This document shows positions 8,571 through 17,364 of a DNA stretch of 58,375 nucleotides, piece after piece. Made by a program: the position numbers and the translations under genes. The notes under the pieces were generated by a model. That model saw only the letters and a program-made list of their open reading frames with translations, had not been told where the DNA came from and did no database searches. Positions within the stretch are counted from its first letter, which is position 1. Every line of letters starts with the position of its first letter. Where the stretch lies: NCBI RefSeq assembly GCF_016937615.1, contig NZ_JAFHKI010000091.1:1-58375 (forward strand), in the 5' to 3' direction. Origin of the DNA: Pseudomonas lactucae (GTDB lineage: Bacteria > Pseudomonadota > Gammaproteobacteria > Pseudomonadales > Pseudomonadaceae).

Positions 8571-8753
8571 ATGGCCAAACCCAATTACTCCTTCGCCAAA
8601 CGTCAGAGAGACCTGGCCAAGGAACAGAAGAAAGAGGAAAAGCTGCAACGCAAGAAAGCCGCCGCCGATGAAGAAGCCGGCGCACTGAACCCGGACGTCG
8701 ACGCAGAAGAAACGAGCGACGAGACTGAAGCACCAAAAGATCCGGCTGAATAA
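8571..8753 (+). CDS. Small highly charged conserved-type protein, function unknown
   Basis: A 60-residue protein with two opposite halves. The first half is strongly basic and helical (MAKPNYSFAKRQRDLAKEQKKEEKLQRKK). The second is acidic and probably disordered (ending ETSDETEAPKDPAE). There is no signal peptide, membrane segment or cysteine. An AGAGGAT ribosome site lies about 6 bases before the ATG and a strong hairpin terminator follows directly, so I take it as a real gene. The lysine-rich coil could contact nucleic acid or the ribosome, but nothing in the sequence proves this. Confidence 0.7.
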   Translation: MAKPNYSFAKRQRDLAKEQKKEEKLQRKKAAADEEAGALNPDVDAEETSDETEAPKDPAE

Positions 8754-8758
8754 TTTCC

Positions 8759-8792
8759 TTTGTGGTGAGCAGGCGCGCCCTGCTCACCACAA
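8759..8792. terminator. Bidirectional hairpin terminator (class 2 palindrome)
   Basis: Inverted repeat TTGTGGTGAGCAGG...CCTGCTCACCACAA between the convergent small-protein gene and the transglutaminase operon. The GTGGTGAGC/GCTCACCAC arms recur at 12.25 and 49.87 kb, so this is also a dispersed repeat class used at gene ends. Confidence 0.7.
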
Positions 8793-8799
8793 TCCACCG

Positions 8800-9690
8800 T
8801 TACTCCAGCGGCATCACCGTCACCCGCACTTCCGGGTCATGGCTCCCTCCCCCCAGAATCACCCCCCGCAACGGCGACACATCGGAAAAATCCCGGCCCC
8901 AGGCCAGGGTGATGTGCTCCAGTGCCGGCTGCACGTTGTTCGTCGGGTCAAAATCCACCCAGCCCGCCACCGGGCAAAACACCGAAACCCACGCATGGGA
9001 CGCATCGGCGCCGATCAGTCGTGGCTGGCCGGGCGGTGGCTGGGTGAGCAGGTAGCCGCTGATATAACGCGCCGCCAGGCCTCGCGAACGCAGGCAGGCG
9101 AGCATCAGGTGGGCAAAGTCCTGGCACACGCCGCGGCGGCGTTCCAGCACTTCCACCAACGGCGTGGCGACTTGGGTGGCTTCGGCATCAAAGGTAAATT
9201 CACTGAAGATTTTTTCCATCAGTGCCTGCACGCCAAGCAACAACGGCTCGCCGGGCGGGAAACAACTTTCGGAGAACTCGACGAAGGTTTTCTTCAGGTG
9301 CACGTAGGGGGATTCGAAGCGATAGCGGCACGCTTCGATCCGCTCAGGGGTCATTGCCTGGCTGCTGTAGGTCAGGCTGTCTCGCGTCCGGTCCCAGGGC
9401 GGCGACTGTTGGAAGTCCAGCAGCGGTCGTGCCAGCACTTCCACGGTCAACCCGGCATTGACCAACAGCTCATCGTGGGGCCGCTCGAAGGCCAGGCGCG
9501 TGATCGGGTTGCCGAACACATCCAGCTCATCGCGTCGCGACGATGGCTGCGGGCTGATCTCCAGCTGTTGCGAGGTGCAGCGCTGCCAGGCGCACGGCCG
9601 GGGCCACAAATGCGCCAGCTGCTGGGCCAGGGACACCGGGCTGTCGTAGTGGTAATGGGTATCGTGAAAAATCTGGTAGCGCGCGCTCAT
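8800..9690 (-). CDS. Transglutaminase-like cysteine peptidase-fold protein
   Basis: A 296-residue cytoplasmic protein with a bacterial transglutaminase N-terminal region (about 1-85) and a transglutaminase-like core. The papain-like triad is Cys189 (RRGVCQDFAHL), His232 (DASHAWVSV) and Asp248 (VDFDPTNN). No signal peptide is seen. Its ATG overlaps the stop of the ATP-grasp/alpha-E gene (TAATG), so the two are translationally coupled. Family members in this setting are thought to cleave or form amide bonds on a peptide made by the neighbouring ATP-grasp ligase. This is a comparative-genomics prediction, and the substrate is unknown. Confidence 0.9.
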   Translation of the reverse strand: MSARYQIFHDTHYHYDSPVSLAQQLAHLWPRPCAWQRCTSQQLEISPQPSSRRDELDVFGNPITRLAFERPHDELLVNAGLTVEVLARPLLDFQQSPPWDRTRDSLTYSSQAMTPERIEACRYRFESPYVHLKKTFVEFSESCFPPGEPLLLGVQALMEKIFSEFTFDAEATQVATPLVEVLERRRGVCQDFAHLMLACLRSRGLAARYISGYLLTQPPPGQPRLIGADASHAWVSVFCPVAGWVDFDPTNNVQPALEHITLAWGRDFSDVSPLRGVILGGGSHDPEVRVTVMPLE

Positions 9691-12174
9691 TACACCGACA
9701 CCGTTTGCTGGCTGACATCATCCACATGGGCAAAATGGCGCAGCGCCAGGCGATCCGACACTTGCCCGCTTTCATCGGCCACCGCTTGCAGCAGGTCGGC
9801 CAGGCCATCCAGTGCGGCGCGCACACTGGTTTCGCCGAACAGTCCGTTCTCCAGGCAACCCAGGTCGAAACGCGCCAGGCGCTCCACCAAGGGCGCCAGG
9901 CCGGTTTCGCGGGGCACGCCGAAGTCATCGTTGAGACGACGCAGGGTGCGGCTCACCAGCTTGAGCTGGAACAGCACCGCATGGGGGTTCTGCTCGTCGA
10001 GCAGCAACAGGTCGAGCACCGGAATCAACTGCGGCACCGCCAGGTAGCGCGAGCGATAGGTGATGCTGCTGTTGCCCAGCTCCAGCAACCACTCCAGCCC
10101 CGCCTGATCGAATACCGCCACGCCGCGCAGGAACGCCGCGAGGCTGCTGCTCAGAAATTGCAGGCGCTCGATACGCCGGCCCATCATCAGGAAACGCCAG
10201 CCTTCGTCGCGGGTCATGTCGTCCAGGGCAAAGCCGGACAACGCCGCGAGGGACATCACCAGCCGGTTAAGGAAATCCAGTAACTCACCAAAGTCCGGGC
10301 TTTCACGCTCCAGCTCCATGGCTTCGCGTTGCAACTCGACCAGGGCCTGCCAGTTCTCGCGGGACAACTTGCCACGCACCTGGGACGCCGCCCACTGCAA
10401 GCGCTGCAGGTTGGCACGCAGGCTTTGCGGCCAGTCATCGCCGAGCAACGCCGCCATCAGGCGTTCGGGCAGCTCGTCTTCCTCCGGCAACAGACGCAGG
10501 TTTTCACCCAACTCTACCGCCGCCTGCAGCGCCAATGGGTCGTCGCCATCGACATAGCGCGCCAGCACGATACGCAGCCAACGTGCGCTGTCATCGCAGC
10601 GCTCGCAATAACGGCCAAACCAGAACAGGTTCTCTACCACGCGCGACGGCAGATAAGGATCACGGCGCACCAGGTCATGGGCACCAATCGTGCGCTGCGC
10701 GCGCCACTGCTCGCTGCCCGGTGCGCGTTCGCCGAGCACCCAGGTGTCTTTGCTTGCGCCACCGCGTTGCATCGACACCACTTCGGCATCGGCCTCGGCC
10801 GCCACGCGGGTCAGGCCGCCAGGCAGTACGCGGTAGCCCTCGGCGCTGGCCACGGCGTACACGCGCATGCCGATGGCGCGGTGTTGCAGGTGGTCATCCA
10901 CGGTGTGCCACACCGGCGCCTGGGACAGTTGCGCCAATTCCTGGGCGACATAGGCGTAGGGCCGCGCACGCATGCGTTCGGCCAGGGCCTGGCGTTGCTC
11001 ATCGTTCAAATCGCGGCCAAACACCGGGGCGAAACTCTGCGACGGGAAGGCCGGCTTGATCAGCAGCTCAGGCAGTTTCTCCAAGGCTTCGGCGAGCACC
11101 GGCGCCTCACCGCACCACCAAGTGGCGATGGACGGCAGGATCAGTGCTTCGCCGAACAGGAATTCATTGATCTTGGGCAGAAAGCCCAGCAGGCCCGGGG
11201 ACTCCAGCACGCCGCTGCCCAGGGCATTGGCGACCAGCACATTGCCCTGGCGCACGGCATCGAGCAGGCCGGGCACGCCCAGGGCCGAGTCGGTGCGCAG
11301 CTCCAGCGGGTCGCAGAAGTCGTCGTCCAGGCGCGCATGATCGCGTGCACCCGGCGCAGGCCGCTGAGGGTCTTGAGGAATACGGTGCTGTCGCGCACGG
11401 TCAGGTCGCCGCCCTCCACCAGTGGGTAGCCGAGCTGGCGGGCGAGGTAGAGGTGTTCGAAATAGCTTTCGTTGAAGCGGCCAGGGGTGAGCAGCACGAT
11501 CAGCGGCGGCTGGTTGTCGCTCGGCGCCTGGCGGGCCAGGGTTTCCTGGAGTGTGCGAAAGAACCCGGTGAGGTGCTGCACCTGCAAGTCGCGGTACAGG
11601 TCCGGGAAGGCGCGGGACACGATGGTACGGTTTTCCAACGCATAACCGGCGCCGACGGCGCCTGGGTGCGGTCGGCGGTGACCCACCAACGACCATCCGG
11701 GGTGCGCGCCAGGTCCACGGCGTACAGGTGCAGAAAAGTACCGTCGGGCGGTTGGATGCCCTGGCACGGCCATAGGAAATTGTTATGCCCGAACACCAGT
11801 TCCGCCGGCAGCAAGCCTTCCTTGATCAGGCGCTGCGGGCCATAGAGATCGGCGAGCACGGCATTGAGCAGGCGCGCACGCTGGGCGATCCCGGCGGACA
11901 ACTGCTGCCATTCATCGGCGGCCAGCACATGGGGCAGCAAATCCAGCTCCCACGGGCGGTCGGCGCCCTTGGGGTCGGCGTAGACGTTATAGGTCACGCC
12001 GTTTTCCTGGATCTGCCGCGTCAGCAGCGCCTGGCGCTGGGCCAGTTGCGCCGGGGTGCTGCGCTGCAGGTGATCGAGCAGGCGCCGCCAATGGGCACGC
12101 ACGGCGCCGCTGTCGTCCAGCAGTTCGTGATAAGTACCCGCGGTCAGCGGGTAACGGTCGAGCAAGTCGGACAT
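9690..12174 (-). CDS. Circularly permuted ATP-grasp + alpha-E domain protein (two apparent frameshifts)
   Basis: Restored, this is one protein of about 828 residues. The N-terminal half (from MSDLLDRYPLTAGTYHELLDD) is the circularly permuted ATP-grasp type 2 ligase. The C-terminal half is the helical alpha-E domain, starting around RDPYLPSRVVENLFWFGRYCERCD and ending with the TAATG overlap onto the transglutaminase gene. As sequenced the frame breaks twice. Near 11652, ADRTQAPS should run into GAGYALENRTIVSRAFPDLY. Near 11333, RVHAIMR should run into RLDDDFCDPLELRTDSALG. Each break is explained by one missing G or C. With both bases restored, 2487 bases divide evenly into codons. I consider the breaks sequence errors rather than decay. 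The family is a predicted amide-bond ligase of unknown product. Confidence 0.85.
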
Positions 12175-12246
12175 GGAACGCTCGGCAGAGGCAAAGGGGC
12201 TCAGATTAACTCAACAAACACTGCAAATCCGCTGGAGTCGCCGGGC

Positions 12247-12298
12247 TTTTGTGGTGAGCGGGCTTGCCCCGCGTGAGGCAAGCTCGCTCACCACAAAA
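12247..12298. repeat. Long palindrome, class 2 (possible terminator)
   Basis: Near-perfect inverted repeat TTTTGTGGTGAGCG...CGCTCACCACAAAA with an inner GGCTTGCC/GGCAAGC pair. It lies in the 147-base gap between the DUF2126 gene and the ATP-grasp gene of the same strand. There it could attenuate the downstream genes or protect the upstream mRNA end. Confidence 0.7.
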
Positions 12299-12321
12299 AC
12301 CCAGGAACAGTGAAATCGCAT

Positions 12322-15300
12322 TCAGTCTTTTTTATTGGAGAAACGTCGTAGATCCAGAGTCATCGGCAGCTCGTCATTAATCTCCAGGTTTGGCACCGGC
12401 AGTTTTCCAGGCGTATGCCCCAAGCGGAAAAACCGTTCCTGCCGCCGGCTCTCAGCCCCGTTGGCGTTCACCGGCAAACTGTCGTAATTACGTCCGCCCG
12501 GATGCGCCACGTGGTACTGACAGCCGCCCAGCGAACGTTGCATCCAGGTATCCAGCAGGTCGAACACCAACGGCGCGTGCACCGCAATGGTCGGTTGCAG
12601 GCAGTTGGCCGGTTGCCACGCGCGGTAGCGCACACCCGCGACAAACTCACCCACGCGACCGGTCGGTTGCAGCGGCACTGCAATACCGTTGCAGGTCAGC
12701 ACGTAGCGCTGCGGCGGCAGGCCGCTGAGTTTGACTTGCAAGCGTTCCAGCGACGAGTCCACATACCGCACGGTACCGCCCACCGCGCCCTCCTCGCCCA
12801 GTACATGCCAAGGCTCCAAGGCCTGGCGCAGTTCCAGTTCGATACCGCTGACGGCGTAGTCGCCCACCTTGGGGAAACGGAACTCCAGGTGCGCGGCAAA
12901 CCACTCGGCGCGCAGCGGGTAGCCGACGGCGTTGAGTTCGACGATGACGTCGGCGAAATCCTGCTCAATAAAGTGCGGCAGCAGGAAGCGGTCATGCAGT
13001 TCGGTGCCCCAGCGCGCCAGTTTTGGCGGTGCATAGGGTTCACGCCAGAAACGCGCGACCAGCGCCCGCAGCAGCAGTTGCTGGGTCAGGCTCATACGTG
13101 CGTGGGGCGGCATTTCAAAGGCGCGCAGCTCCAGCAGGCCCAGGCGGCCTGTGGCACCGTCGGGCGAGTAGAGCTTGTCGATGCAGAATTCGGCGCGGTG
13201 GGTGTTGCCCGTCACGTCGATCAGCAGGTTGCGCAACAGGCGGTCTACCAGCCACGGCGGGCATTCTTCGCCGGGGGCGGGCATCTGTGCGAAGGCGATT
13301 TCCAGCTCATACAACGCATCATTACGTGCTTCATCCACCCGTGGCGCCTGGGAGGTCGGGCCTATAAACAGGCCGGAAAACAGGTAGGACAGCGATGGGT
13401 GGTTATGCCAGTAGCTGATCAAACTGCGCAGCAAGTCGGGGCGACGCAGAAACGGCGAATCCTTCGGCGTGGCGCCCCCGAGCACAAAGTGGTTACCGCC
13501 ACCGGTACCGGTGTGGCGCCCGTCGATCATGAATTTTTCAGTGGTCAGGCGGGTTTGCCGGGCCTCTTCGTAGAGGAATTCGGTGCGCTCGACCAACTCG
13601 TCCCAGGTGGCGGACGGCTGCACGTTGACCTCGATCACACCCGGGTCCGGGGTAATCCGGAAGTTGCTCAGGCGCATATCGAACGGCGGCTCATAGCCTT
13701 CCAACAGCACCGGGCAATGCAACTCTTCGGCGGTGGCCTCAATGGCGGCCACCAGCTCCAGATAATCCTCAACGCGCTCCAGAGGCGGCATGAACAGGTA
13801 CAGCCGGCCCTCACGTGCTTCGGCGCACAACGCGGTGCGGGTCAGCCAATCGGCGGATTCGTCCACCCGCGGCACGCGGTCCTCACTGGGTGCAGGCTCA
13901 CCGTGGCTTTGCAGTTGCGCGGTGGTGGGCAGCTCCGGCTGCTCCTGATTCGGGTCGGTGGGGTGCACGAACGGATATTCCGCCGCCGTCACCCACGGTT
14001 GCGAAGCCAGCGGCAGGCGATAGCCCAGCGGCGAATCTCCCGGCACCAGGCGGCAGTGGTTGTCGCGCAGGTACCAGCGGCCGCTTTGCCAACGGTCATT
14101 GGCCGCCGTGCGCGCCAGCGGCAGTACCTGGCCGATGACTTTATCCAGACCCTGGCTGAACACTTTGCGCAGGCGTGCGCGCTCCAGCTCGTCGCTCAGG
14201 CGCGGGTCCTGGGCGGTGACGTTTTGCGCCAGCGCGCCTTCGCGCCACAGGTAGTAAAAATTATCTTCGAACGCGGGGAACACAAAGCGCGCCGGCAGCT
14301 TGAGACGCTCGGCGACGCTGGCCAGGAAACGCCCGGCCATCACGCCATCGGCGCCGTAGTCCTGCTGTTCATCGGCGATCAACGCGCTGTTGTGCCAGAT
14401 CGGCACGCCGTCGCGGCGCCAGTAGCAGTTGAGCGACCAACGCGGCAGTTGTTCGCCGGGGTACCACTTGCCCTGGCCGAAATGCACCAGGCCCTTGGGC
14501 GCATAGTGCTGGCGCATGCGCTGGAACAGCTCGGCCGACAGGCGACGCTTGTCCGGGCCGAGGCGGCGGTGTTCCACTCGGCGCCATCGGGGTCGTCAAT
14601 GGACACGAAGGTCGGTTCGCCGCCCATGGTCAGGCGCACGTCGTGCTTGAGCAGGTCGCCATCGATCTGTCGGCCCAGGGCCTGAATCGCCAGCCATTGT
14701 TCCTCGGTGTAGGGCTTGGTCACCCGAGGGGCTTCCCAGATCCGCTCCACCGACATTTCGTGAGTAAATTCGCACTCGCACGGTTCCACCAGCCCACTGA
14801 TCGGTGCAGCGGACGATGGGTCAGGGCTACAGGCCAGCGGAATATGCCCTTCACCGGCAAACAAGCCGGACGTGGCGTCCAGGCCGATCCAGCGGCGCCG
14901 GGCAAATACACTTCGCACCAGGCGTGCAGGTCGGTGAAGTCCACCTCAGTGCCGGATGGGCCATCGAGGGCTTTGACGTCGGCGGTCAGCTGAATCAAGT
15001 AGCCGGACACAAATCGCGCCGCCAAGCCCAGGTTGCGCAACAGTTGCACCAGCAACCACGCCGAATCGCGGCACGAGCCGGAGGCGTTTTCCAGCGTGAA
15101 CTCCGGGGTTTGCACGCCCGGCTCCATGCGGATCAGGTAGCCGATATCGGTGGCCAGGCGCTGGTTGAGGCCCACCAGGAAATCCACGGCGGGCAATGGC
15201 GTACGGTCGATACCGGCCAGGTAGGCCGCGAATTTAGGCGTCAGCGGCAGGGTTTCCAGGTACGGCGCCAGCTCGCGCTGCTCATCGGCGGCGTAGCTGA

Positions 15301-15610
15301 AAGGGATCTTCTCGGCGTAGGGCTCGAGGAAAAAGTCGAACGGGTTGAACACCGCCATCTCGGCGACCAGGTCGACTTCGATACGCAGTTCATCGGTCTT
15401 TTCCGGAAACACCAGGCGCGCCAGGTAATTGCCCTGGGGGTCTTGCTGCCAATTGATGAAGTGCTGCTCGGGCAGTACTTTGAGTGCGTAGGACAAAATC
15501 CGCGTGCGGCTATGGGCCGCCGGGCGTAAACGCACGATCTGTGGGCCGAGTTCAACAGCGCGGTCGTAGCGGTAATGCGTAACGTGGTGCAACGCGACAT
15601 GAATCGACAC
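12322..15610 (-). CDS. Large transglutaminase + DUF2126 protein (two apparent frameshifts)
   Basis: Restored length is about 1096 residues. Residues 1-280 are a bacterial transglutaminase N-terminus plus core, with the triad Cys in NASGSCRDSAW, His in TDLHAWCEVYLPG and Asp in WIGLDATSGL. The remainder is DUF2126, containing RLTMGGEPTFVSIDD, FMIDGRHTGTGGGNH and GLLELRAFEMPPHARMSL. A missing G near 14893 (VYLPGAG|WIGLDATS) and a missing C near 14562 (WNTAA|LGPDKRRLSAELF) break the frame. Adding both gives 3291 bases, an exact number of codons. The start is a GTG with a GGAGG site 5 bases upstream, giving the family's SIHVALHHVTHYRYDR opening. It heads the three-gene transglutaminase/ATP-grasp operon. 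Confidence 0.85.
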
Positions 15611-15786
15611 GGCGGCCTCCTGCGAGCCAGGGCATGGACACAACGTGCGCAAGACTTATGCCAGAGCGGCGATCATTGCGCGTTATCGTAAGACCCGCTG
15701 CAGTAGAGCACCAAAACGGCGCCAATGTACGTAGCGTGGTGCAGGCGCTGCACATATTTGTGGCGCAGGGTGGCGAATCTACCCAC

Positions 15787-16236
15787 CTAGCGTGCTTTGT
15801 GTGTTGCGATGATGGCTTGGCGCCGCCGCCTCACTTCAACGAGTTTCTGGCGCATTTCGCGGTGACGCTTACTGTTGAGCAGCAGCAACCCCAGCAGCGG
15901 GAACAGCAGGCTCAAGCCATAGGAAAGCGGATGCGGACCAAACGCGATGGTGGGCAGCACCCCCAGAACACAGAGCGCAAGCAATATCACCAGCGGCCAT
16001 ACCCATTGCGGCCGCCCGCGCGCGATCATGAAATTGCACTGCACGATGCCCCACGTCAGCGCGAGGCCACCCAGGAAGGAATACTTGAGGTTGTCGTCCA
16101 TCGACAAGCGCGGGAAATAACTGTCGAAAATCAGTGGCACCGCAAACACCAGGCTGAACACCGCCGCAAAAATTGCGCCCATGAAGACCGGAAAGTACTG
16201 CGCCAGAAAACTGCGAATACTGGGTAGCTCATTCAT
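15787..16236 (-). CDS. Four-helix integral membrane protein, unknown (possible partner/immunity of the upstream gene)
   Basis: 149 residues with four clear hydrophobic segments (about 15-37, 48-68, 80-97 and 102-120) and a basic C-terminal tail, KRHREMRQKLVEVRRRRQAI, that would be cytoplasmic by the positive-inside rule. I recognise no family. Its ATG lies inside the last codons of the preceding gene (8-base overlap), so the two are translationally coupled. Small multi-helix proteins in this position are often immunity proteins for a membrane-active toxin, but that is only an idea from the arrangement. A 176-base gap with no obvious gene separates it from the start of the DUF2126 gene. Confidence 0.75.
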   Translation of the reverse strand: MNELPSIRSFLAQYFPVFMGAIFAAVFSLVFAVPLIFDSYFPRLSMDDNLKYSFLGGLALTWGIVQCNFMIARGRPQWVWPLVILLALCVLGVLPTIAFGPHPLSYGLSLLFPLLGLLLLNSKRHREMRQKLVEVRRRRQAIIATHKAR

Positions 16237-17152
16237 TGCTCATTTCCTCATACAGTCCCACGGCAATGGTGCGCACATTCCCCGAGATTGCACTGCCGGA
16301 GAAACCGATGGCCGCGCCCAGGGCATCCTGTATCTGGGTCACCGTTGCATGCTTGACCTGGGCGGGGGTGAAACGCTTGGTCGCCTCGCCGGACAGTTGC
16401 TTCAACTTGAGCATTTTGGCGGTCATGCGCGGGTCCTGGATGCTGAGCAGCTCCTTCGTGAGCTTGGCGCGCTCTTGCCGGGTCAATCCTCGCAATACCT
16501 CCCGCACGCTTTTGCCGGTGGCGGCCTGGTTCAGTCGCACCAGCTTTATCGTGGTCAACGACGATGCGCCGACCCCGATCAACGACGCCGCATCCAGCGC
16601 GATCATTGTGTACTGATACCACTCCGAGCTGTCGAGCTTGTCGTTTTTGGAGGGGTCACTGATCTCATTGCTGACGCGATAGCCACTGGCGAAACACTGC
16701 AGTGTGCTGGCCGTGGCGGCGGTATAGCCGATGGCCGTGATCACGCTGCTGGCGCCCGCCGTGAAAGGCACGGCGACGGTACCGCTGAGCACGACGATCC
16801 AACCGATGATCGCGCCTGCGCAGGACAGAGACGTGTTGATCGCCTCTCCCACCAGGCGCGATTCGCGAGGGTTGTCCTGGACCTGTTGCGCAAACTGCGC
16901 CGGGGCAATGTACTTCTGCGCTTCACGCAAAATAATGCGTTTGGGGGCAATGCTGCAGATCGGCTGGAACTCACGCAGCGTGACCACGTTGAAATCGGCA
17001 TCGATATACACGACGCCCGCCCCCACGATGGCCGGATCGGCATCAATGGCCGCAAACAGGCGCGGCAGGTTGATCTGGCTTTCGATGCGCTGGCGCGCCA
17101 GGAACTGGGAGCGGTTGGAGTCCATGCCGATGTTGAGCAGGGGGTTGCTCAT
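16229..17152 (-). CDS. Unknown protein with central Gly/Ala-rich hydrophobic region
   Basis: 307 residues, not assigned to a family. The first 110 residues are polar, with a beta-rich stretch (VVYIDADFNVVTLREFQPI). Residues about 115-165 are a long Gly/Ala/Thr-rich hydrophobic tract (GAIIGWIVVLSGTVAVPF, then GASSVITAIGYTAATAS), and a further hydrophobic stretch follows near 190-210 (MIALDAASLIGVGASSL). The C-terminal third is basic and helical. There is no signal peptide. I chose MSNPLLNIG as the start because of an AAGGAAGAG site upstream; the longer frame runs into a REP element. The paired hydrophobic hairpins resemble pore-forming or membrane-inserting toxins, and the overlapping gene downstream encodes a membrane protein. 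This is inference only. Confidence 0.75.
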   Translation of the reverse strand: MSNPLLNIGMDSNRSQFLARQRIESQINLPRLFAAIDADPAIVGAGVVYIDADFNVVTLREFQPICSIAPKRIILREAQKYIAPAQFAQQVQDNPRESRLVGEAINTSLSCAGAIIGWIVVLSGTVAVPFTAGASSVITAIGYTAATASTLQCFASGYRVSNEISDPSKNDKLDSSEWYQYTMIALDAASLIGVGASSLTTIKLVRLNQAATGKSVREVLRGLTRQERAKLTKELLSIQDPRMTAKMLKLKQLSGEATKRFTPAQVKHATVTQIQDALGAAIGFSGSAISGNVRTIAVGLYEEMSNE

Positions 17153-17192
17153 TGGGGTGCTCTTCCTTGAAAGGGGTGGTGACTGGACTGAC

Positions 17193-17271
17193 GCTATCGG
17201 GGGCAAGCCCCCTCCCACATTTTGAATGTATTCACGCAACAAGTGTGGGAGGGGGCTTGCCCCCGATGGCG
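17193..17271. repeat. REP doublet (REPIN-like), class 1
   Basis: Two inverted copies of the GGGGGCAAGCCCCCTCCCACA unit around a short AT-rich spacer, directly upstream of the unknown gene starting at 17152. It is the clearest symmetrical doublet in the window. Confidence 0.85.
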
Positions 17272-17320
17272 ATCTAATGGGCGCCACCTTAGCAAACAGG
17301 CAACCCAGTCGCCACACAGC

Positions 17321-17346
17321 AAAACGCCAGCTCAAGGCTGGCGTTC
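17321..17346 (-). terminator. Rho-independent terminator of ygiQ
   Basis: Minus-strand hairpin AACGCCAGC-CTTGA-GCTGGCGTTTT, about 20 bases beyond the ygiQ stop. The T run is short, so termination may be partial. Confidence 0.7.
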
Positions 17347-17364
17347 TGCATATTCAAGCGACGA

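Noticed and set aside
12415..14685. 756-codon plus-strand open frame
   Set aside because: Antisense of the DUF2126 gene; Gln/His/Val-rich composition typical of shadows in high-GC DNA.
9690..15610. Reading the broken transglutaminase-operon genes as true pseudogenes
   Set aside because: All breaks are single missing bases in short runs, outside them the frames are perfectly conserved, and the same error type affects unrelated housekeeping genes in the window.
16229..17335. Longer start for the unknown hydrophobic-core protein
   Set aside because: The extra 61 codons translate the REP doublet; a good ribosome site precedes the internal ATG at 17152.
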